Assembly (NCBI GenBank): GCA_015058295.1
Contig: SVCP01000008.1
Location: 1-54,691, forward strand
DNA: 54,691 nucleotides
Direction: 5' to 3'
Origin: Anaerofustis stercorihominis
Lineage (GTDB): Bacteria; Bacillota; Clostridia; Eubacteriales; Anaerofustaceae
Numbering within the stretch: position 1 is the stretch's first letter; each line of letters begins with the position of its first letter. The position numbers were made by a program, and so were the translations under genes. The notes under the pieces were generated by a model. The model was given only the letters and a program-made list of their open reading frames with translations. It did not search any database and was not told the DNA's origin. This document shows, piece by piece, positions 1 through 6,501 of this stretch.

Positions 1-1
1 A

Positions 2-544
2 GAAGGCGGCCACGGTCATGGCAGAGGACGTTGCGGTCACGGCAGACACCACGGCGAAATGATGCCCATGGAAGGTATGGAAAAGAAATGCTGTAAATAC
101 GGCGATGATGAAGAAGCAAAGAAAAAATGCCATGAAGAAGGCGGTCACGGCCACGGTCATGGCAGAGGACGTTGCGGTCACGGCAGACACCACGGTGAAA
201 TGATGCCCATGGAAGGTATGGAAAAGAAATGCTGTAAACATGGCGATGATGAAGAAGCAAAGAAAAAATGCCACGAAGAAGGCGGTCACGGCCACGGTCA
301 TGGCAAAGGTCGTTGCAGAAGACACCACGGTGAAGAAATGACAGCAGAAAATACAGAAAAGAAATGCTGCAAATACGGCGATGACGAAGAAGCAAAGAAA
401 AAATGCCACGAAGAAGGCGGTCACGGCCATGGACATGGCAGAGGACGTTGCGGCCACGGCAGACACCACGGTGAAATGATGCCCATGGAAGGTATGGAAA
501 AGAAATGCTGTAAGCATAATGACGAAGTAAATGAAGAAGAATAA
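2..544 (+). CDS. Cys/His-rich tandem-repeat protein (5' end outside window)
   Basis: The frame is open from base 2, so the true start lies upstream. The visible part is built of near-identical repeats of about 47 residues beginning at 59, 200 and 335, with a truncated fourth from 476. Each repeat has MEKKCCK, an acidic DDEEAKKKCHEE stretch and a Gly-His run (GGHGHGHG) ending in RHHGE, giving three or four Cys and seven or eight His per unit. This composition resembles metal-chelating proteins, but I recognise no named family. No membrane segment is visible. It overlaps the next gene by 14 bases, so the two are probably translationally coupled, which suggests a role beside a ChrA-type transporter. 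Metal binding is inference from composition only. Confidence 0.75.
   Translation, partial: EGGHGHGRGRCGHGRHHGEMMPMEGMEKKCCKYGDDEEAKKKCHEEGGHGHGHGRGRCGHGRHHGEMMPMEGMEKKCCKHGDDEEAKKKCHEEGGHGHGHGKGRCRRHHGEEMTAENTEKKCCKYGDDEEAKKKCHEEGGHGHGHGRGRCGHGRHHGEMMPMEGMEKKCCKHNDEVNEEE
59..541 (+). repeat. In-frame tandem DNA repeat of about 141 bp
   Basis: Three nearly identical units start at 59, 200 and 335, followed by a partial unit at 476-541. The second unit is two codons shorter in the Gly-His segment. The third has a diverged start (MTAENT instead of MPMEGM). High DNA identity between units suggests recent expansion or gene conversion and predicts copy-number variation between strains. The array runs off the left edge, so the total number is unknown. 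Confidence 0.85.
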
Positions 545-1124
545 TATTTTAGCGGAGCTGTTTCTGGTATTTGCGAAAATAGGCGCATTTACCATCGGCG
601 GCGGATATGCGATGATTGCCCTCATAAAAGACAACTGCATCGAAAAGAAAAAATGGATCACTCACGAGGAGATGATGGACGTTACGGTAATTGCGGAATC
701 AACACCGGGCCCTATCGCCATCAACTGCGCTACATATGTAGGATACAAACAGGCAGGGCTTATCGGTGCAATAATATCCACTTTAGGATTTATTCTTCCG
801 TCGTTTGTTATCATTTACTGTATCTCAATGTTTCTGGACAACTTCCTTGAGATAGCGTTTATTGCCAACGCATTCAAAGGCATAAAGCTTGCTGTCGGTG
901 TACTTATACTGGATGCGGGAATCGAAATGGTAAAGAAGATGCAGAAAAAGCCCATACCGAAAACTATAATGGTATGTTCGCTTATATGTATGTTTCTTAT
1001 AAACTTATTCTCGCTGAAATTCTCCTCAACATCACTTATGCTCGTTGCGGCGGCGGTGAGTCTTACTATATTCCTTGTTCAGCAGAACAAACAGAAGGGG
1101 CAGAAAGGCGGTGAGCAGAAATGA
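531..1124 (+). CDS. Chromate transporter family protein, half-size subunit 1
   Basis: This 197-residue membrane protein belongs to the CHR (ChrA) family. It has the N-terminal signature GAFTIGGGYAM, the STPGPIAIN segment near residues 57-65 and about five hydrophobic helices. Full ChrA proteins have two such halves; here each half is a separate gene, a common arrangement in Bacillota, and the pair probably forms a heterodimer in the inner membrane. The start is fixed by alignment to the other three copies in this window. No strong Shine-Dalgarno is visible and the start lies inside the preceding gene, so coupling is likely. Chromate or sulfate-like anion transport is the family role; the real substrate is not shown. 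Confidence 0.88.
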   Translation: MKKNNILAELFLVFAKIGAFTIGGGYAMIALIKDNCIEKKKWITHEEMMDVTVIAESTPGPIAINCATYVGYKQAGLIGAIISTLGFILPSFVIIYCISMFLDNFLEIAFIANAFKGIKLAVGVLILDAGIEMVKKMQKKPIPKTIMVCSLICMFLINLFSLKFSSTSLMLVAAAVSLTIFLVQQNKQKGQKGGEQK

Positions 1125-1684
1125 TACTTCTCGAACTGTTCTTCGGTTTTCTTAAAATCGGATGCTTTGCATTCGGCGGTGCATACAGTGCGATACCTCT
1201 TATCAGGGATGTTGTCCTTTCATACGGCTGGCTCACAGACGAAGCTGTAACATACATGATCGCTGTCAGCGAAAGTACCCCCGGGCCAATCATGGTAAAC
1301 CTCGCCACATATGTGGGAAGTTCACAGGCAGGATTTTTCGGTGCTGTTATAGCAACTCTCGGAGTGGTACTTCCGTCGTTTGTTATTATTCTTCTTGTTG
1401 CGTCTGTAATGAAAGGTGCAATCAAAAACAAATACGTTCAGGCGATCCTCAGAGGGCTCAAACCCTGCATCATCGGTATAATCTGCGCAACGGGGCTGTT
1501 TATGATACTTAACAACACCCTTTCCCTCAAAGCAGGCTTTTCACCGGATATAAAAGCCATCGCAGTGACAGCCGTCCTTGCGGGAGCGTTCTTCGGCTCT
1601 CCAAAATTTATGAAAAAGAAAATATCTCCCATAACCCTTATCGTTATATCCGCAGTCCTCGGATGCGTGGTGTATGGGTTCTGA
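1121..1684 (+). CDS. Chromate transporter family protein, half-size subunit 2
   Basis: This 187-residue CHR-family membrane protein is the partner of the preceding gene. Its start codon overlaps the previous stop as ATGA (1121-1124). It carries CFAFGGAYSAIPLI, the STPGPIMVN motif and several hydrophobic helices. It differs from its partner in having Ala-Tyr where other copies have Gly-Tyr in the GGGY signature. A strong hairpin terminator follows directly, so the transcript of repeat protein plus two ChrA halves ends here. Confidence 0.9.
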   Translation: MILLELFFGFLKIGCFAFGGAYSAIPLIRDVVLSYGWLTDEAVTYMIAVSESTPGPIMVNLATYVGSSQAGFFGAVIATLGVVLPSFVIILLVASVMKGAIKNKYVQAILRGLKPCIIGIICATGLFMILNNTLSLKAGFSPDIKAIAVTAVLAGAFFGSPKFMKKKISPITLIVISAVLGCVVYGF

Positions 1685-1695
1685 GAAAATTAACA

Positions 1696-1731
1696 AAGCC
1701 CTTCACAAACTCCTGTGAAGGGCTTGAATTT
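1696..1731 (+). terminator. Rho-independent terminator after chrA pair
   Basis: An 11-bp perfect stem (1696-1706 with 1715-1725) closes an 8-base loop and is followed by a T-rich tail. It ends the transporter operon. Confidence 0.85.
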
Positions 1732-1862
1732 TGGCGTTCGTTGCTTAATTTATTATGTTGATGAGCTTTTGACAACTCAATCAAGGTTTAATCTTCCTTT
1801 AATGGACTTTGCTGTTCTGCGGATATATAATTAACCTGAAGATAAAATAAGGAGCGGTATAA

Positions 1863-1967
1863 ATGAAAAGAAACGGTCTGATTATTGTTGCGGTGATGGC
1901 GGTTCTGATATGTGCATATATATTTCTTTATATGATCCCGACAGGTAAATTGAAAAGATCTGTGTAA
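1863..1967 (+). CDS. Small single-pass membrane peptide, 34 aa
   Basis: A 34-residue ORF with a good ribosome binding site (AAGGAG ending about 7 bases upstream). The product starts MKRNGLIIV, has one hydrophobic helix of about 20 residues, and ends with a basic tail (KLKRSV). A terminator follows within 6 bases, which supports it being a self-contained gene. It belongs to no family I can name. Small membrane peptides of this form often modulate a membrane complex, but nothing here indicates which. Confidence 0.55.
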   Translation: MKRNGLIIVAVMAVLICAYIFLYMIPTGKLKRSV

Positions 1968-1972
1968 AAAAC

Positions 1973-2004
1973 AAGCCTCATCACCGGGAATGGTGATGAG
2001 GCTT
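1973..2004. terminator. Bidirectional terminator
   Basis: A 13-bp perfect stem (1973-1985 with 1992-2004) with a 6-base loop lies between the small ORF and the convergent operon ending at 2011. It can serve both strands. Confidence 0.85.
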
Positions 2005-2010
2005 TTGTAT

Positions 2011-2325
2011 CTAAAACATATTGTACAATCCGTACTTCACGAAGTAGTTGAATGCGACTTCAACGCCTGCCATACAGAATGCAAACAGCACAAGAGCGGC
2101 GATGATGATTATGGAAGAGAGGGAGAATGTGTATTCCGGGTGGAGTTTAATGGTAATGAGTGTCTCTGCCCCGAGGGCGATGAGAAGTACCGGCCACAGC
2201 CTGAACAGAAGGATTATCTGATCCTCGGAGACGAAATTTATGAACATAAACACGAATCCAGTGAGCATAAGGCTTATTCCCAGGGTGATGGTTCCGATTT
2301 TTTTCGGTCTTGCTGATTTATTCAT
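2011..2325 (-). CDS. Small membrane protein, LiaF/DUF5668-like transmembrane region
   Basis: This 104-residue protein has three hydrophobic helices: GTITLGISLMLTGFVF, LLFRLWPVLLIALGAETL and a third near residue 75. The pattern of a Gly-rich first helix followed by RLWPVLLIALGAE is typical of the LiaI/LiaF-type transmembrane domain. It is the last gene of the sigma-factor operon and overlaps the preceding gene by 8 bases. A role in envelope-stress sensing or in modulating the sigma/anti-sigma pair is plausible from context but not shown. Confidence 0.7.
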   Translation of the reverse strand: MNKSARPKKIGTITLGISLMLTGFVFMFINFVSEDQIILLFRLWPVLLIALGAETLITIKLHPEYTFSLSSIIIIAALVLFAFCMAGVEVAFNYFVKYGLYNMF

Positions 2326-2995
2326 CTTCGCTCACCTCGCAAAGTTCTTCTTTTGTTGTGACTGTGGAGAGTTCTTCTTTGATTCCTTCGGATTTTACGG
2401 ATATTTCTTCCGTAACAGTCTTTTCTTTTTTGTCTTCCGCAAATTTCTCGATTATCTCTTCGTCAAGCTTTGCTTTCTGCTTGTTTCCCCATACGAGACT
2501 TTTTCCCATGATGATGAGGATCACTGCGATGACGAATCTCGGTGCGTAGTTAAGAATGTCGTTTATTATCCAGCCGATGTAGCTGTGATCCATATCGTAT
2601 GCGAAACTTCCGAGTACCTGCAGGCCGTTGTATATAAGAAACATACTTCCCATAAATATGAGGGATTTTCCCCAGAAACGCTTGTTGATGTTTTCAAGAA
2701 GCGGTGAACGCAGGTTCGGGATAAAATCGAAGGTTATGTAGTCGTCTTCTATCGTACGGAAATCTTCATACTCACAACTGTTCAGATTAAGCGCATCGAA
2801 AAACGCATACAGCCACACAGGCGGAAGGAGGATAAGAATTCCCGGCATATAAAGTATCATAGCCGCACAGCATATTATCACTGCGTAAAGCGTAAGTGAC
2901 AATCCTCTTTTCATAAATCCCAGATACATCTGCCCTGCACCGGGAATGAGAGAAAAGAAGAATGTTATTATTTTATTTTTCTGTCTTGTCATCAT
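2318..2995 (-). CDS. Membrane protein with TM2-like N-terminus
   Basis: This 225-residue protein begins with a hydrophobic segment containing SLIPGAGQMYLGFMKRG, a motif seen in TM2-like and related small membrane proteins of Bacillota. Two or three further helices follow, then a hydrophilic Lys/Glu-rich tail from about residue 180 that ends in acidic repeats. It overlaps the anti-sigma gene by 23 bases and the next gene by 8, so all four genes form one tightly packed leftward operon. The molecular role is unknown. Confidence 0.7.
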   Translation of the reverse strand: MMTRQKNKIITFFFSLIPGAGQMYLGFMKRGLSLTLYAVIICCAAMILYMPGILILLPPVWLYAFFDALNLNSCEYEDFRTIEDDYITFDFIPNLRSPLLENINKRFWGKSLIFMGSMFLIYNGLQVLGSFAYDMDHSYIGWIINDILNYAPRFVIAVILIIMGKSLVWGNKQKAKLDEEIIEKFAEDKKEKTVTEEISVKSEGIKEELSTVTTKEELCEVSEDE

Positions 2996-3401
2996 TATTT
3001 ATTCCTTTCATATAGATATCAACAAATTTATCAAAGTCTTCCCTGATTTCCTCGTATTTTTCGGAGATAGTGTTCACATTTTCATCGTTTTTTCTGATGA
3101 TGTCTGCAGTTTCTTCGTTTATGGGAAGGGTGAAAAGCATAAACAGTGCCATACACACACCGAACGCAACTTTCAGGTTATACATGAATACTTTTATCCG
3201 CTGTTTCATCATGGCAATCTTTTCCATAATGTTTACGGTAACTGTCCTTGGCGGTGATACGGATATTTCCCGGGAAATCTCAAAGAACATCTCAGCGCAC
3301 TCATCGCAGATGATAATATGCTCAAGAAACTCTTCGCTCACAGGAGAAGAGGAGTGTACCATAGCTCTTATCTCATCATATGTATAATGTTTAATATCCA
3401 T
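2973..3401 (-). CDS. Anti-sigma factor with zinc-binding (ZAS) motif
   Basis: This 142-residue protein has an N-terminal zf-HC2-like region with the H-x3-C-x2-C pattern in EHIIICDECAEMFF (about residues 24-37). A single membrane helix follows near residues 75-92, then a charged, probably extracytoplasmic coiled segment. This is the layout of membrane anti-sigma factors that bind an ECF sigma factor through the zinc region. It overlaps the sigma gene by 11 bases, so production of the two is coupled. Confidence 0.8.
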   Translation of the reverse strand: MDIKHYTYDEIRAMVHSSSPVSEEFLEHIIICDECAEMFFEISREISVSPPRTVTVNIMEKIAMMKQRIKVFMYNLKVAFGVCMALFMLFTLPINEETADIIRKNDENVNTISEKYEEIREDFDKFVDIYMKGINNDDKTEK

Positions 3402-3891
3402 CGCCGTATTCCTTTCTTAAAAGTATTTTCAGTTTGTCCCTTGCCCTTCTTATGCGTGTCTGTGCAGTCTTTAATTTGATTCCCGTCCGTTTTGTGTATG
3501 AGGTGATATTTTCCCCTCTGAGATAATAGCACCGTGCAATATCCCTGTAAGGCTCATCAAGTTTTCCGATGCAGGAAGAGATCTTATCCATTATCTCTTC
3601 GTTCAGAAGCTCTTTCATCACACATTCGTCCTGCGCAACAAACATATCTTCTTGTATAGGGACTTTTGTATGCTTTGAATTTTTGCGTATATAGTCCCTG
3701 CTTTTGTTAAGGGCAGTACGGGCAAGATAGCTTTTTACGGAGTCTTCATTTATGTCATAACGGTGTCTGTATACAGACATGAATACTTCCTGCATTATAT
3801 CTTCGCTTTCGAAGTAGTCTTTTGTTACGGAGTAGCATATCTTAAAGACGTAGTTTGAGTATTGTTCGATTATTTTGTTAAAGTCCTTAAT
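3391..3891 (-). CDS. ECF-type RNA polymerase sigma factor with non-canonical start
   Basis: Region 2 reads FNKIIEQYSNYVFKICYSV then EDIMQEVFMSVYRH, and region 4 has the helix around TGIKLKTAQTRIRRARDKL. The first ATG in frame is at 3795, which would delete region 2.1. The homologous reading frame runs on upstream to about 3891 with no ATG, GTG or TTG. A strong Shine-Dalgarno (AAGGAGGGG) lies just before it, and an ATG at 3895 opens a different frame that stops after two codons. Either an ATT start at 3891 is used or two bases were lost near the start. The in-frame limit is a TAG at 3921-3919. The product autoregulates such operons in the family. Confidence 0.8.
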   Translation of the reverse strand: MKDFNKIIEQYSNYVFKICYSVTKDYFESEDIMQEVFMSVYRHRYDINEDSVKSYLARTALNKSRDYIRKNSKHTKVPIQEDMFVAQDECVMKELLNEEIMDKISSCIGKLDEPYRDIARCYYLRGENITSYTKRTGIKLKTAQTRIRRARDKLKILLRKEYGDGY

Positions 3892-3895
3892 ACAT

Positions 3896-4251
3896 ATCCC
3901 CTCCTTGTAAGCCTTACACTAACTAAGACGAAATAAAAAACGTAAAACCTTCAAAAAAAGTAAAATTTTTGCGTTGTTTTGCAAAGGAGCTTCAAAGCCT
4001 CCTGCATTTTGGCAGATATGCAAGAATTTACAACGCCATTGTTTATACGGGATGTTTCATCTGCAAGACAATCCCCCGGGCAGAGCTTTGCAGATACCCC
4101 CCTTTACACAAATGAGCCTTTTGTTTGATTTTTTCCACAAAAATGAATGTAATAATATAGCCTCCCTTGTGTAAAGGGAGGGAAAAGAACGGCGTAACCG
4201 TTCATGGAGGGATTGACACATATACACTCTTATCTTTATATTACGCAGATT
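3896..4251. other. Intergenic region with hairpin repeats
   Basis: These 356 bases hold no convincing gene. They contain the ribosome binding site and likely promoter of the sigma operon at the left end, then the hairpin-rich repeat described separately at 4100-4216. Short ORFs here lack ribosome binding sites. Confidence 0.6.
4100..4216. repeat. MITE-like palindromic repeat
   Basis: A hairpin with stem CCTCCCTT/AAGGGAGG (4161-4168, 4174-4181) and one with GAACGG/CCGTTC (4187-4192, 4198-4203) lead into GGAGGGATTG. A 12-base segment at 4100-4111 is the perfect inverse of 4167-4178. From memory, this string of motifs recurs as a dispersed intergenic repeat in gut Clostridia. That recollection was not checked. 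Confidence 0.5.
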
Positions 4252-4695
4252 CTATTTGTTTCGTAGCTCTGCGAAGAAATCCTTTATTATTTTGCTGCAT
4301 TCATTTTCGCATATTCCGCCGTATACATCGATGTTTTTTGCGTAAGAATGGCTGAACAGATTCACATATCCGTCGTATGCACCGAAATCATTATCGTATG
4401 CGCCGAACACCACACTTTTCAGTCCGCAGTTTATTATAGCTCCCGCACACATGGGGCAGGGCTCAAGCGTAACGTATAATGTACATTTTTTCAGATTCTC
4501 TTTACCGATCTTTGATACAGCCTCCTTTATGGCATTCATCTCCGCATGGGCTGTGGGATCGTTTTTTTCTTCGCATGTATTGTGGGATAAAGCTATTAGT
4601 TCGTCGCCGAGATATATGGCAGAGCCTACGGGGACTTCGTTTTTTTCTTTTGCTTTAAGGGCCTGATTTATTGCCGTGTGCATTTTTTTATGCAT
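4252..4695 (-). CDS. tadA: tRNA adenosine(34) deaminase
   Basis: This 147-residue enzyme converts A34 to inosine in the wobble position of tRNA-Arg(ACG). Zinc-site residues are visible: His50 in HAEMNAI with catalytic Glu52, and Cys80 and Cys83 in EPCPMCAGA. The chosen ATG at 4695 has AGAGG about 6 bases upstream and gives the usual family N-terminus; the open frame continues to 4788 but without homology. Length matches short bacterial TadA. It is transcribed away from the phosphohexomutase gene. Confidence 0.92.
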   Translation of the reverse strand: MHKKMHTAINQALKAKEKNEVPVGSAIYLGDELIALSHNTCEEKNDPTAHAEMNAIKEAVSKIGKENLKKCTLYVTLEPCPMCAGAIINCGLKSVVFGAYDNDFGAYDGYVNLFSHSYAKNIDVYGGICENECSKIIKDFFAELRNK

Positions 4696-4811
4696 ATTTA
4701 CCTCTTTGAGCATTAATTTTTCTGTCAAACAATTAAAAAAAGCTGAGTTTTCTGTTATAATTATACTATATTTAAATAAGATATCCACACAATTTATAAA
4801 AAGGAGTAATT

Positions 4812-6278
4812 ATGGATCTGTATAAACTTCAGAACGGCTCTGATATCAGAGGTGTTGCAATGGAAGGTATAGAAGGGGAGAATGTGAATTTCACTCTCGA
4901 AGCAGCGGAAAAAATCGCCGCAGGATTTGCCCTCTGGCTGAAAGAAGAAAAGGGGATAATCTCTCCCGTTGTATCTGTCGGTACTGACAGCAGAATAACT
5001 TCCCATGACATAGCAATGGCGGCGGTAACAGGCCTCAACGGAGCAGAGTGTTCCAGAGTATATTATTTCGGCCTTGCATCAACTCCCGCAATGTTCGTTT
5101 CAACCAAGGAAAGCACCCTCAACTGCGATGGGGCTATAATGATAAGTGCAAGTCATCTTCCGTTTAACCGCAACGGAATGAAGTTTTTCACTAAGCAGGG
5201 CGGAACGGACAAGAACGACATAAAGAAGATACTCAATTTTGCTGAAAACTTTACATCGAACACATATGTGGATAACTCATATGAACAAAAAGATTTTATC
5301 AGTGAATATTCCGCGATCCTCGTAGACTTTATTCGTGAAAAAACCGCTTGTTCAAGCCCTTTGGAAGGTCTGAAGGTGATTGTTGACGCAGGTGGCGGGG
5401 CCGGAGGATTCTTTGTTGATAAAGTGTTGAAAACTCTTGGTGCGGACACAACGGGCAGTGTTTTCACGGAGCCTGACGGATATTTCCGTGGTCATGTTCC
5501 CAATCCGGAAAATGAAAAAGTAATGGTAGACTTCTGTGAAGTTGTAAAGAAGGAAAAAGCAGATCTCGGTGTAATATTCGATACAGATGTTGACAGAAGT
5601 GCCATTGTTGACGGAGACGGCACACCTATATCCCGCAACAAACTCATTGCACTTATTTCCGATATACTTCTCAAGGAAAACCCGGGAGCAACTATCGTTA
5701 CAGACAGCGTAACAAGCAAATCCCTCACACCATACATCACAAACCGTGGCGGAGTACATCACAGATTTATGCGTGGATACAACAATGTTATCAAAGAAGG
5801 CAAACGTCTTTGCGCAGAAGGCATAAACTGCCCCATTGCCATCGAAACAAGCGGACACTGTGCCCTCAGAGAAAACGACTTCCTTGACGACGGAGCATAC
5901 CTTATCGTAAAACTCCTCATAAACTACTGCAATCTGCGTAAAGAAGGACTTACTTTCTCCGATATGCTGAAAGATTATGAAGACCCGAAGGAAGCTATGG
6001 AAATAAGACCGAAGCTTTTGGAAGAAGATTTCAAAGCACAGGGTGAAAGAATTATATCTGATTTCAGACAGAAAGCCATTGAAAATGCAGACTGGTCGCT
6101 GGAAGAACCGAACTACGAAGGTGTAAGGGTGAATGTTCCAAATGGCTGGATACTTATCCGCCTCAGCCTGCACGACCCGGTACTTCCCATCAACATTGAA
6201 ACGGAAAAAGAAGGTACTATCGACGGGATCCTCGCCGAACTGAAAGAATTCCTCGGTGGGTATGAGCTGGAATTTTAA
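4812..6278 (+). CDS. Phosphoglucomutase/phosphomannomutase family protein
   Basis: This 488-residue alpha-D-phosphohexomutase interconverts hexose 1- and 6-phosphates. The phosphoserine loop is MISASHLPFNRNGMKF (about residues 110-126), the Mg-binding loop is DTDVDRSA (about 257-264), and the sugar-binding loop is ETSGHCALREN (about 348-358). The usual four domains fit the length. The start has GGAG upstream. Whether glucose or mannose is preferred cannot be told from sequence. It is a single-gene transcript with a terminator 20 bases after the stop. Confidence 0.9.
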   Translation: MDLYKLQNGSDIRGVAMEGIEGENVNFTLEAAEKIAAGFALWLKEEKGIISPVVSVGTDSRITSHDIAMAAVTGLNGAECSRVYYFGLASTPAMFVSTKESTLNCDGAIMISASHLPFNRNGMKFFTKQGGTDKNDIKKILNFAENFTSNTYVDNSYEQKDFISEYSAILVDFIREKTACSSPLEGLKVIVDAGGGAGGFFVDKVLKTLGADTTGSVFTEPDGYFRGHVPNPENEKVMVDFCEVVKKEKADLGVIFDTDVDRSAIVDGDGTPISRNKLIALISDILLKENPGATIVTDSVTSKSLTPYITNRGGVHHRFMRGYNNVIKEGKRLCAEGINCPIAIETSGHCALRENDFLDDGAYLIVKLLINYCNLRKEGLTFSDMLKDYEDPKEAMEIRPKLLEEDFKAQGERIISDFRQKAIENADWSLEEPNYEGVRVNVPNGWILIRLSLHDPVLPINIETEKEGTIDGILAELKEFLGGYELEF

Positions 6279-6297
6279 GTATATTCATAAAACAAAC

Positions 6298-6330
6298 GGC
6301 AGACCATAACTGTATGGTCTGCCTTATTTA
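6298..6330 (+). terminator. Terminator after phosphohexomutase
   Basis: An 11-bp perfect stem (6298-6308 with 6313-6323) with a 4-base loop is followed by TTATTTATT. Confidence 0.85.
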
Positions 6331-6501
6331 TTCTCCGGGCGAATTTCTCAAAAGGGGATACTTCCCGGATGTACCGTTTTTTTATGCATACAAAGCAAAT
6401 TATCACCGTAATATATTAAATTTTCATTAAGCTACTTTTATATTTTATTTAGTTATGATAAACTGTTTACAGATTATTTTTACAGAACGAAAGGAGCATT
6501 T

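Noticed and set aside
5352-6173. 273-codon minus-strand ORF inside the phosphohexomutase gene
   Set aside because: Antisense shadow of a gene with all catalytic motifs intact; Cys/Phe-rich composition is typical of a complement frame.
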